Below, in pieces: positions 39,251 through 51,580 of a stretch of DNA of 64,000 bases. How positions within the stretch are numbered: the first letter of the stretch is position 1; each line of letters starts with the position of its first letter. Under the pieces are notes generated by a model that worked only from the letters and a program-made list of their open reading frames with translations, was not told the origin of the DNA and did not search any database. Position numbers and translations under genes: made by a program. This DNA is from Centropus unirufus (lineage: Eukaryota; Chordata; Aves; Cuculiformes; Centropidae): assembly GCA_013397695.1 (NCBI GenBank), contig VYZI01000087.1, positions 1,956,055 to 2,020,054 on the forward strand. Reading direction: 5' to 3'.

Positions 39251-42200
39251 GAGAAGTCCTCTTGAGACCATGAATACCAGAAAAATAGTCACCAATAGAT
39301 CTTTATTTCCCCCAGGTTCCTGGGCAAACTATGGAAATGTTAACTCATAGAGGTACTTAAAAAGGCATTGCTTAAATTTATCTATATCATGAGTTACAGT
39401 TGACAAAAGTTACTTTAAACTAATTCACACTACCCATAATTAAGTATCTCTTCAAACAAAAAGATTTAAATTTTACCATAGGGCCATAAACTGACAAGGA
39501 CTTTTAGACAGTGAACATTGAGTTCAACCATCCTCTTGAGAAGCCAGCGTGATCTACAGCCTCCAGAGGTTCAGTATTTCAATATTTATTGCTGCAGGGA
39601 GATTTTTCAAGACCTATGAGTTTGACAAGGTAGGGATCTCAAGCACTGACTGGGGTTTGGTCTGAATTTGGTTTGGTAGTAAAAGGACTTAACTTAGGAC
39701 CAGCAGTGAGACAAGTTCTACAAAATTTTTATTTGTGTGTTGTGGGAGAAAATGAACTGGTTTCTTTTCAAGTGGGAAGAGGCCATAAGATTTGTGGTTT
39801 TGAGGCTGCAGCTGGTTAGATTTCCAGGCCTATTCAGGTATAAGTGTCAGTGAAGCTGCAGTAAAGAAAACTATGAGTTTGGAAATAGATATTCCCTAAA
39901 CCACTGTCTCGCAGACCAAGAGGAGAGCACCAGTAGTGGTGGGACCTCTTCCCTTCTGTGTGAAGATAAATTATGTGCTAAAGAATTCCTGACCTAAAGC
40001 CTTGCAAAAAGAATTCCTGCAAAAGAGCCACAGAACATTTTCCCTCTGAATCTCCTTTCAGCTCATCTTACAACTGAGCTACTTTACAAAGGGGGAAAGA
40101 AATCCCCTAGCTCCATTCCAAGTTAGGGATTTTCATACATATAGGTTTCAGTCTCTTTAATGGGAGAGAGCTAAGAGAGTAGACATAATCATGGTTTTAA
40201 CGATCCAATAAGCTACTTACTGTCCTCTCTGACACTGGTACTTAGCTCTAGGGAGGCAGTCAAACACTGTCTTTTTGAAGGAGCAAAGGTGAGGCATCAT
40301 GCTTGTGTTTTTATTAATATTTCATAGGTTGGAGCATGAACTTGTCTATTCCCCCTACAGATGCCTTCTTATGTTTTAAACAAAATGCAGAGTGTGGTTA
40401 TAAACAGATATACATTTGTTTAAATTTTCCTTTGTAGATCAGTAAGTTGACTGAAATTGCATGACAGTGTGAAAACACTTTTCGGTGTAGATGAGGAAGG
40501 GATGAAGACGCCTTGAGGATGATCTTCTTGTTATTTTCTTGTTCTCCTCTCAAAAGAGAGAAAAGCACACAAACCAAAAACGGAAAACAAGCCTGTTGCA
40601 CATGCCTTGCACCTGGGTCACCCTCACTGTGGCAGTGGGACTGGTCCTATAACATCCCACTGTGGGATGTGCTGCCGCCAGGTGATGCTGGAGAAGAGGA
40701 GCTGTCCTTGCATGCTGTTTAGGATACACAAACAAGTAGCTTTGATTCTACCATGTCAAAGGCAATGGTAACATCTACGCCTTTAATGGTGATTGCCTTT
40801 GCTGTGACTCTTGCTGTTTCATTTACTAAGCAGTTTAAAGGCCAAGCTCTTTCTTTAGAAGGTATTACTAGAACAGAAAAAAAAAAGTTATCTTAAGTTT
40901 TTCTCAATAGTATTTTATGTTCATATACTGGTGTTAAACTGTTAGCAGAGTTGCCCAGAATTATCATTGATGGTGGCCTATGGATGAACTATAAATTTTG
41001 TTTCCTAGCATTTTCTGGACTTCTTCACAGTATAAAGTAAAGAACTTTTCAGTTCCACACTGAAAAGTGAAAATTGTGTGTAGTTTTTTGGTATTAAGGT
41101 AATGACACCTTTCAGCACTTTTTTTATTTCATAAAATTTCACAGCTAACAACCTTCAAAAGTAACAACATCCCAGTGTATTTTTCTATGTGCGTTTACTG
41201 CAAAAGGAAAGTAAGTAGCTCAGAGGACTAGCATCTAAACGCTGTCTGTAGTAATTTGAAACACAACTGCCATTAGCAATATTGGGAATTGTATATCTGA
41301 TGATCCATCATGCAGAGCAAAGAAAATTCAACCCCGGAGGTTTATTGTGTGATGTTCAAAAGTGCAAGGCAAAATATGGAGACAAGTAAAGACTAAGCAG
41401 CTTGTTTTGTCTTTTGTGCCCATAAAGAGATGTGAAGAACAGCATTCTTAAGTCTCATGAACAATCCAGATCTCTGTTTTGTTTTGTTGTTTGAGGTTTT
41501 TAATTGATACAATAAAGAAAGAACATCTAAGCCTGACTATTTAAGTTCCGGCTTTGAGCCCAGCTGCTTGTAACCAGATTCTTAAGAACCCTTCTTGCTC
41601 TCAACTTCAGAGCTAGGTGCTTATGGGGTCAAGAGCTTTGCTCACTGGCTTGCTTCCCTCTTGAAATAAGTAGGCTAAGCTGTGTAAATGGCATAAAGGC
41701 CCAGAAAAGCCTTGGCCATGCTCCTCTCTCTAGTGTTATTTGATTATCTACCTCAGCATTGGAGCTGATGCAAAAAAATAAAACAAAATAAAATACAGTT
41801 TTCATTCAAGTTCTTCCAGCCACCTTTAATTATTCATTTATTGAAATCACAAACATAAAAATGTTCTGGCATAATTATGACGCTTGTTTCATCTCCTTTC
41901 ATGGAATATTATTTTTTGCAAGAAGAATACACAGTTTCCTAACCACAGCTGGTTAGATCCTTGTAAAATTTTTACCATACACATCTGGAGATGGAGGAAA
42001 CCAGGCAGTCCCTTGCATACAAAGATGAAACCTGAGCCAAAGCAAATCATTAGATTTCTAAACCAAATAGACCACTGCGTCAACATCTCTGTCTTTCCCC
42101 ATGACATAGGTTATAGAAGTTCAGCCCATTGTCATTTACTGACCCAAAAATCCACCGCATGGCGAATGCTTTCTCATTAATATTCTCATTTAAGACACGG

Positions 42201-44010
42201 TCTTCCTTGGGATAGTCAAAGATTTTAGCAAAAGGTAAATTTCTCTTTGAATTCTGGACTCTCTCCTTTTGTGTCAGCAATAAAATATATTTTCCCCTTC
42301 TTCTTGCTCAATCAGTGATGGAAACCAGGCATGAGCATAGAGTAAATGTAGGACCTTAGATTTAGCATGCATGGTCTCTTCCTCACACATACGAGCTGAA
42401 AGATGTTAAATTTGCAGGAGCTGGCTAAAAATGTTGAATTGGTGGCTTGGGAGCCCAATTTAACTTAAAATTCCTTTGCTACTTTTGAGTAAGTGTGAAA
42501 AGAAAGAAAATGGGAGAAGAAATCAATGTGAGCTTCAGATGCAAAGTGGAGTCTGCAGGTCTGGCAAGCAAGAAGCTTTTGAGTTGGAAACAGGGCACAT
42601 CTGATATCAAGGTTTGAGAGAATTAAAATTGGTCTCCTGTGCATCACTTCTATCTTCATGTTTCATATGAAGTTGCAGTTCATCTTCCCCGAATTTTCTT
42701 TCCCTTCAAGCTTTTATTTCCTGTTTTGCCACAGTCTGGAAAAATAAGTTACATGGAAGATAAGTTGATGGATTTTTCTTTGGTATAAGGTTTTCTTACA
42801 GTATGTTGCAGTTCCTCAGTGTGCGCCTTTGAAGGCATCTCTGCAGCAGGATATTTCAAAAGGAATAGAAGAGCAGCCATAGGATGCTGGCAGGAGAAGA
42901 GATTTGATTTGTTTAAGTTCTTTTTGTGGGCTTTTTTTTTTTTTTCTGGAGAGTACAATCGTCTTCCAAAGTGTGAAAAACTCCATCATTTGGAACACAA
43001 GAACATTGAAGAAAGCATTAAAAAATAATGATCATGCCCAGCATTAAGGACTTTTGGGGAGTTTTGGAGGGCAAAGTATGGACCAAGTGGCCTAACAGCT
43101 TTTCTTAACTGTGGTTTTCATGGTCCTAAAATACACTTCACTTAAATAATTCCCTGCCCTGTGTTGCCAGTAATCTTCCACTTGGCCTTTTCACAGCACA
43201 CACTTGTACTGTATTAATATATGACATTACATTTGTTGAGTCATTCTGCCACCAGTTCTCTCTTCTACTTTGTATCTTTTTATTACCTATGAAGTCTTTT
43301 GGAAAGAAATCTTGCTTAATGTTTTAGTTATGCATGTCCCAGTCTTATCTATCCTTCCATTTTTTGGTGTGGCTATACTTTTTAGCAGTATAAATGCAAA
43401 TTCCTGAACTTGGTGATAGATCTAATTTGATGATAGAATGTTGGAAATTGCATGTAAATAGCACAATGACATCTTATGCGATTAAGTAGTCATTTGTCCA
43501 TATAAGTTCCTCACTTGTATGCACAGTGACACATGTGCAATATAATACAGAGTTGTTTATGCTTTGGCTAGGAAAAATAGAGTTTCGGAGTTAATATTTG
43601 AAATCTGCATATTTTTTTTACTTTTTTTGTTATTGCTGCCTTCTGATTGACAGCTATTCAGAAAATTGTTTCTCTGGGCTATGTTTGTTTGTATTTTTTG
43701 AGTAGAAGTGTATACGATATCTATTAAGGCCTTGTGTTGTCTGTCACTTTCATTTTTTTCAATCATGTACCTGTCGTTTTTACTAAAACATGACTCCAAT
43801 TTTTATGTGGGTTGTTCTTCTCTTTCTTCCAACATGCCTTGAAAGTTAGCTTTTCTGAAATCATAGGCTGCATCTTCAGAACCAGCCCTTAAATCTTCTC
43901 CAGCAATCAACTACAGGTGCAATTTTCTGAGTACAACCAATTGCAGGAGGAAATTATAGAACTTAAAGATCAAACATCTCCCTGATTTGTAAGCACAAAT
44001 AGCAAGTATA

Positions 44011-44051
44011 AATGAAGTCGATGGGAACTGTAAGTGCTCAGAGCTTCTTGG
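44011..44051. repeat. Old dispersed repeat fragment
   Basis: The sequence AATGAAGTCGATGGGAACTG followed by TAAGTGCTCAGAGCTTCTTGG closely parallels the 'attgaagtcaatgggagctg / tgggtgctcagcacctctgg' module that I recall as common in turtle, crocodilian and bird genomes. The two-part match over about 40 bases makes this one of the better copies in the window. The family name is not known to me. Confidence 0.5.
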
Positions 44052-47000
44052 AGTAAGCCTGTTGTTTGTACCCACAAATTAGATGATAAGAAATCAGATC
44101 CTACTATTCACAGTGTCAGTTGATTGCAGGTTTGATGTGGGAGCCTGAGATGAAGTCCCACTAAAAATGTGACCCTTGAAGCTTACTTGTTCTTTTCGAA
44201 TAAGCACCAGATTTGTCACACACCACTGGCTAATCTGTTTGATTTGGCATCTTCAGCAGTGCATGGTATCCCTTGTTTCTTGTTTAAAAAAAATTAAAAA
44301 TGGGGAAACAAAATGTAAGGCTGTGGGGATGCAGGAAAGTTACTTGCATGAAGGGGTGATTTTGTAGCCTTCAGCTGTTGTCCTACAGTAAATATCAGAT
44401 TTTAGAGTTAGCTCACAGATCCTGGGGCAAGAACCAGGCAAGAAACTTTCTTCTACTTAGCATACTCGGGTTTCTTGGTTGCATGTTCCTTGGGCAAAGG
44501 CTATTGCCCATTGAATCTTTGTGCACTTATGATCCCCATCTCAGTGTGGCCAAGTGGCGACAGAAATTGCTGTGGAAAACTTGCTGCATAACCTCTGTAC
44601 CTTCTTGTATGTTTCTTAAAAAAAAAGTGTGAGATCTTTTATGCAATCCCTCTGTTGGGTTATAGGTTAATCTCAAATCCAGCCGGTTTTGCATTGTTTG
44701 AGCCTTTTACACTTTGGACAAAAAGGTAATCATTTACTACTGGCTATCCAGAATTTTATATCTATATATATCTTGGGGGTTTCCTAACATACACTTAGTG
44801 GTTTGAACTCACCCATAATTACACCCTTATTATCTTCATAAGCTTTACTTATCTCATTATCAACTCTTTCCTCTGTTGGAGGTCAGTAGTGTATCCCTTT
44901 TATTAGCCATTTAATCCTTTTACCCAGTAGCTCTATTCTCATTGATTCACAGACTATATTTTTCTGCAGCTAATATTTCTGACATTTCAGACTAACCTCT
45001 CCCCTTGCCTTTTACTCTGTCCAAAGTAATCTCTACCCCTATAGATTCTGAGTTCATTACTGCCTGTTTTAGGAGTACTGGAGGTCGCCATTAAAATCTT
45101 TATGATTTTGCCTTTAGAGTCGTGCACTGTCATGTCACTGCAGCTTCCTGGGGCTGCATGTCCTTAGCACAGGATATAAGTTGGAGAGATAATTTTTATG
45201 CACATTATTTCCAGAGAGAGATGTAAAGACTGCTGGGGTGATGACAATAAATAAAAGGAGCCAGTTCCCATAACAGTAGCAAAACTACTCTGAAATTACC
45301 ATTCTTATAAAACAATAGTTTTGCTCATTTATTTTATATCAGATATCTTTGCAGCTGGATACTTCATGTTTTTTAGAAATAACATTTATTGATTTCATTT
45401 TCCCTTTGAGATATAATTAACATTTTGAAGGCATTGTTTCCTAATTCCCTTTCCATCACATTGTCTTTTACATGAGATCTCTTTCAATGGGAACTCTTGG
45501 GTGATTTCTGACTAGGGTTGTTTCTGCAGACAAGAACTTCTGAGAGGAGAAGAGAGAGTTTTGTTTTCATAAATCTTCTAATTACTTTCCCAAAGAAATT
45601 ATTTTCTCCATGCTAACTTGAAGTATCATTAAATTATAATATTATTTTTAATGACCCTCTTTTTTTTTAATAAGGTAGCAGTTACTTGGGCATTCTTGGT
45701 ATACTTTAGTTTTTGGCAGCCTTAAGTGTACAGCTGTATGCATGCAAAGTCTAGCAATGATAATTACACCAGCTGTAAACTTTTTGAATGCTTATTTGAA
45801 CGAAAGCTGTTTTCAGTCACTTTTGATAGACCTAAAGTTCACTTAAATTTGCATTCTGTAAACTTCAAATATTGCCTTTCTGGTGCTATGGTTAAATTTG
45901 GTAGGATATATGTGTCATGAATGGTTTTATTTTTATATATTTGTTCATCTTCATGATAGCTGGTGGCTTTGGAGAAGTTTGACAGCAGATTGGGCTGGAT
46001 GTTCTTTGCCACTTTGGGTTCAGGTAACTTCAATAGACTATGAAAGGTGTCCCTGGAGAGGAGCACTGGTTTCCTGCCCATGGGCCATGGAGGGATGGAG
46101 TCAACTTATGGTACTTCAGCAGCTCAGTGATTCTTGTTTCAATGTCATGTTGCATATGACACTGCTCTTAGAAGAATGAAGAGAAAATGAAAATTAATAG
46201 AGATGGTAAATTACTAGCTTGGCCACTGGGATTTATCTTTCTCTTTTTTTCTTCCCCCTGTTTGTTTAAACTGGGATATTTTTGGTCTTGCTGAGAGTCT
46301 CCTTCAATTCAGAATGTAGCTTTGGATCTAATTAATATGTTTTATATTTGTAATGCTGCATGTTTAGCTCTGGTTTATTAATAAAGGACAGCTGCATAAT
46401 TCAGGTAGCTTTTCTCAAGAACAAATGTCCTGCGATGTATTTAACAGAATTTTTGCTTCTATTTTAGTGGTAGAACCTGGATAGAGTAATTGTTTAACAT
46501 ATTAATTAAAACTGATTAGTGAGATATTGGTGCAGATTTATCAAAAAGGGCTTGGAAGATATTTTAGTTATTTATGATTCTATGCTTACAAGAGATATTT
46601 AGTTATATTTTATATTTTCACTTTTAGAGTTCCTTCCTTACACTAGATAACCTTTTTGGCTTCTCTGCTACCGGGCAGGCAAAATTGCCAGCATTTGTTT
46701 ACCCAAGTTAGTTGTTTTCCATCAAACAATTTAACTGTTGACTAAACAATATGCTTGTTTATATCAGGATTCCCTTACTGTGAAATCCCAGTAACTGGCA
46801 TAGTGGAGACATATAACTTTAGGTTGCTGAAAAGACCCTGGGCTTCAAAGGGCTTTATAGCCTCTCAGTAGCCCTTCTAGAAATCTATGATTGACCCCAA
46901 CCCCGTGGTTTCCATCATTCTTGTTCTTGTGTTGAATAGAGCTGGGTTTTGTCGGAGAGAGTTTCTTCCAAAGAAGGCAAGCAGGGTTAATCCTGTTGTT

Positions 47001-48216
47001 GGTTGAACTACACCTAAGAGGATTAAAGAGGTGACACTTGTATCCTTTCTCTGATCATTCACTTCTGGTTAAGATGAGAGAGGAGCCCATATTATTCTGA
47101 AGGCACCAGTTTTATCTCCTGTCTAACTGAGACCAGGCAAGTGAGCTGCTTCTCTTCAGAATTCCATTTTGGGGACATCTGTGACTACAGATGGACCCTT
47201 GTAACATCAGTATGGCTTGGTAACATCAGAAATAGTGCAGCCCAAATGGAGCAGACTTGCAGAGTAAAGCAGCTGCTGCTGAGGACCCACCATCCATTCA
47301 TTATTGATTTTGAGGGATTTTGCTCCCAAATAGCTCTAATCTAGACTGTTGGCTGCATCTCTGTTAGTGCTGGAGCACATCATGTGCTTCTGGAGCACAC
47401 CTTCTAGGTTTGTTTCATCCTAACATATCTGTGTGGTCTGTTCTGTGAAGTGAACCAAATCAGCGGGGATGATCTAGACGTGTAGTCCAATACTGCACAG
47501 CTGATCTGCGATAAAACACTAACACAGAGGAACCCTCTATATTTTGCAGTAGGAACAAAGCTTAGAAAGTCTGTTTAAAACAACCCACAGTCTATACACA
47601 TCCATCTCACCTAAAACCCTTTCTTTGTTTCTCATAAGTCACCTGCATTCAGATCCAACTCATACCAGGGCCACCTGTCTTCTGTTAAGCCTTGCTAATA
47701 TTTTTTTTGTCATTGAGCTCCTTGGCTGAGAACTTGGCCAGAGATAATTCTGCCACTCAGAAGAGGACTCGAGATGGAGTCTGTGATCCAATTACCCAGG
47801 CCTTGTCTACAAAGAGCTCTTAAGTGGTTGCTGAAATATGGCTCATCTTAAATCATTCTTTCTGTCAGCCTTTTTGCTCTACACCAAAATATTGTTTGTT
47901 TAAGACAATATAGTCACATATAAAACACTGACAGCACATGCTCAGCATACTGGTAATAAAGAGGGCATCCTTTCAACAGCTTGTCCTCTTCAGCAATCCT
48001 TATTTTAGTGTATTGCTGTTTCCACTGCACAGGTAGGAATTTTGCTTGCAGGGAGACATTAGGCTGATCGTTCTTGTAAATCCCACCCTAATGATGCATT
48101 CAGCACAATCATGTTGTTTTAAAAGCTAGTAAAAGCAAATAGAAGGGATGTAATATTCCGTTAGCTGATAATGAATGCTTCACTGAGCTGGTTTTGTTTT
48201 CCCATGGGTTATATAC

Positions 48217-48283
48217 ATATATGCTATATTGTGGCATATATACTTATATGCCACATATATGCTTATATATGCTATATTGTGGC
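48217..48283 (+). repeat. 48-bp duplication, 1.4 copies, TA-rich
   Basis: The 19-mer ATATATGCTATATTGTGGC occurs at 48217-48235 and again at 48265-48283, exactly 48 bases apart. Between them TGGCATA and TATGCCA (about 48232-48252) form an inverted repeat. The duplication sits in a longer TATA-rich run and looks like slippage at a palindromic site. Confidence 0.9.
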
Positions 48284-50727
48284 CAAAATCTTTTTCGGTC
48301 TTAGCATTTTAACACAGAGGTGGACTGTGTTGGATCCCATGTGTGGAAGTGGGACATGAAGACACGGAAAAAGACGTGTGAAATCTGCAGCTTGCACTCT
48401 GCTGCAGGCAATTTGACCAGGCAATGCCACACGTGAAATAGTAGAATGGCAGAGACTCCAAGCACAACTGCTTTTCACATGTGAGCAAAACAATAGCCCA
48501 GCATGAAGCAAATTACTTTAGGAACATGGATCTAGACAGGTTTGCACCCAAGAGACTGTAGTTGAAAGGTAAAATGCTACATTGATTTATAAGACCTGGA
48601 AAAAAAGGAGTGGGAGGTTTAGGGGTGTTGGTTTGGGTGGGGAGGGGTCCCATTTTTGGCAGCATTCTGAAGGTCCACACTGAGTAATGAGTGTACCCAA
48701 TAAGTGGTGTGTTTTGAGGTCCCTGCCTCTGAACTATCGCCCCCTGGTAAGGTAGAAGCCCAACTGTCTTCCACATACAGCACTTCCTAGGTTTCAACAG
48801 TGGTTTAAAGTTGTACATTTCCCCCTCTACACAGTCCAGCCTGCACAGTCTCTGTCCCAGGGCTGTCACAAGGTGAGCACCAGGAGCGGCATTGCCCTGC
48901 ACCCAGGTGATGGGGTGAGAGCTTGAAAGTTTCCTAGATATTAATTCTATGAGGCATAATATTCTGAAAATCTTTCTCTCAAATATATCTTGGGATATAT
49001 ATCCAGGAGGGAGTTTGTTTTTTTCTCTCCTTGGAGAGAATCCAGGGCTCACTCTTTTGGGTTATAAATTCTTCAGTGCAAGGATTTTTATTTTCTTTTA
49101 TGTCTCAAATGCACCTCATGCCCCTGTATGCTTAGTCCAAGCCAAGTAATATATTACCATATGAAAACATAATTTACATTCAATCAAGGTTTCTTTTATT
49201 CTCCCTCAGCAAACTCAAACATCTGAAAAACAGATAGAGGTAAGTCATGCAATACTGACTATCTGAAGGCCACCAGCTGTAGCTTAACCAAAACCAAGCC
49301 CTCTGCCCCATCACATCTCACCTATCCACAGTTCATGAACCTTCACTGGTAAAAAGGTGCTACAGAGTTGGCCCATATCAGCATTTGAGTTTAGCTGGGG
49401 ATATGCCCCCGAGTGAAAATTCAAGGCAAAATTCAAGGCAAGTGGATGGTGAACATCCACTAAGGAAAAAAAAAATACTGTGAGACAATTTCCAAGGTAC
49501 AAGTCTGCACAGAATTAAGGATCATTAAAATGAAAACACTCTGCCATTAGAACTGGGAAAGGAATCTATACCACTTATATGATAATACTGTGAGCCTACA
49601 TAGAGGGTTCATGAAATATGGATGTGCTTATATGCAGCATACTCTAACTTAAATTTGTAATGCTAAGTAACTATGCACAAAACATACATTCATTCAAAAA
49701 TATTCAAGTGTTGAAGGCTTAATTTGATTTAACATAAGTTAGTACTTTATTATTTTCCTGTTATTGTGGTATTTTGTTGTGCTTGTTAGGCAGGAATTCT
49801 GGCATAGGGTCCTCTAATATTTATATTTTTAGATGAGAGGTCATTAAGGTTCAGCTCTAGGTTGTTTTCTGCATCTGCCTTTTCTCAACAGCTATCTTTT
49901 GTATTAGACTCCTGTTTAAATTTCAGATTCTTTACTTTAGAAACTGCAGCTAGATTATATATGCATATTCTATATTTGAACATGTGCCATAGATGCAGAA
50001 TGTGTGGGATTATTACTATTTGATAATTATATTTCTAGAGTTTAATGATTTTACATATTCATAGATGTCAACAGCCACATATACAACACAGTGTCCAAAT
50101 ACATAAACAATTAATTGCTGTTGCACTGAGTTTACAACTAAAGCTACACAGATGTTTAGTATTGCACACTGTAGACTTCATTGAAATCACTTTCGGCATT
50201 TGAAGGTTAGCATGGGTATAAACCTTTATGGTCTGCAGCCTGGAGACTAATTGCAAGGAGGAGGTGATCATAATGAGAGAATAAAGAAATACATCCTGAA
50301 CTCACAGAGGGTTAGGGTAAAGATTAAGAGACTCTAGATTTATCATTTTAATATAGTTTATATGGCAGAATTATGGCTTCATGTTGCAACTGTTGTGAAT
50401 TGTTAACTAAGCATACAAATTCACTGTAACAGGCCAGAGTAAAATTTTCTTTATTAGAAAATATACTGTAGCAGATTTCATAAAAATAATGGTACCTTAG
50501 ATATAAAAGACTTCTCTATTTCTTGTTAGTGTTAGTATTATATAATTGTTTTAAAATATCATGGTTTTGGAAAGAAAAGAAATACTATTTGAATGATCAA
50601 GAGAATTGGACAGATTCTGCTGCATTGGTGGACCTGACCCAAGGCACACCAAGCACTGCCGCTGGCATCTCCAGCCTTTGGCTCACTTCCCTCAGCAGCA
50701 GGAGCTGTGACTCTAAGATGAATTTAC
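48284..50727. other. Non-coding DNA with one long unassigned open frame
   Basis: A 179-codon frame on the minus strand (48513-49052) is the longest in the window. Its conceptual product shows no domain, transmembrane segment, signal peptide or repeat that I recognise, and no matching exon chain is visible. With this much sequence, an isolated open frame of that length is not strong evidence for a gene. A 12-bp tandem duplication (AAAATTCAAGGC twice, near 49417-49440) is also present. Confidence 0.5.
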
Positions 50728-50813
50728 AATCCAGCTGCTGCTTAGTTGAATAGCCCAGCACCACAAAAAAACTAATCCAGATGCTGCTTGGTTGAACAGC
50801 CCAGCACTACAAA
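50728..50813 (+). repeat. 46-bp tandem duplication, diverged
   Basis: A 40-base segment beginning AATCCAGCTGCTGCTTAGTT at 50728 recurs at 50774 with four differences (about 90 percent identity). The spacer between them is A-rich. The divergence indicates an older duplication than the identical 29-bp and 13-bp repeats elsewhere. Confidence 0.9.
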
Positions 50814-51567
50814 TGTTTCTTTGCAAAATCCAGCTTGTCCACCTGAATGTTCTGAGTAAGGAGTATTACACAGACTGAAAGGTCTGTCTTGTTGAAAAAC
50901 AGATACATTTTCAGGAATTAAACTTCAGTACTATTTCAAGACTTCCCCCAGCAGGGACGCTCTGTAGCACAGCTTGCAGTCATTGGGCTGCCCCATAGAT
51001 TTGGGGATGCTTAAATAAGTTATTGTAACGCCTATGGCTCTTCCAGTTACACAGGAGATTTTGTGCATGGGAAATTAATAATAGATGGACCCCATGGGAT
51101 ACTCAGCCTTCCTTTTGCTGATGTTCCTCTTCATTGCCAATAGGTGACAAATTAAAGCTTTCAAATATTGTATTTAATTCTCAGTGTGACTGTTTTGTTG
51201 GGGTGTCTGTTGGTAGATTAACCTGGAACTCCTCTTCCTCCATCAGGACCCTGGGGCCAAGCTTTGCACTAGGAGACAATGGTGTAGAATTGCACAGACA
51301 AGAACCTTCAAGGGCAAATCAAAGATAAAGTCTGTTCCTGCAGTTTGATGCATTTATAAACACTTTTTCCTGCAGCATTTAGGACAAGTGTCTAACAGTC
51401 TGTTTTTCCCTGGGTTTATTTTTTGAAGTCTGTTTCTCCCCAGGAAGCTGAGCGGATGAGCAAGAGTTTGATATTATCTGCCCCTTGCTGTGGAAAATGT
51501 CAAAGGCATGCCATGACAAATGCCACTTCTCTCCTGCTTTGTAGGCAAGAGCATTAGTTGCCAGTCT

Positions 51568-51580
51568 CACACACACACAC
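51568..51580 (+). repeat. Short (CA) tract
   Basis: Six and a half CA units. It is below the length usually called a microsatellite and is recorded for completeness. Confidence 0.8.

Larger units (their letters stand above)
36621..48216. other. Non-coding DNA, no gene recognised
   Basis: Open frames stay below about 100 codons with no recognisable products. Visible structure includes a short perfect hairpin at 37512-37532, an A-rich tract at 39026-39068, a TAA microsatellite at 39225-39250, A-rich sequence around 41770-41797 and an old-repeat module at 44011-44051. A stretch at 46541-46585 ending in TATGATTCTATG could be a decayed CR1 tail but is too short to assign. No CpG-rich promoter-like region is visible. 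Confidence 0.55.

Noticed and set aside
46541..46585. TATGATTCTATG as a second CR1 3' end
   Set aside because: Only about one octamer unit is present, and the preceding sequence does not show the CR1 3' region. Chance is likely.
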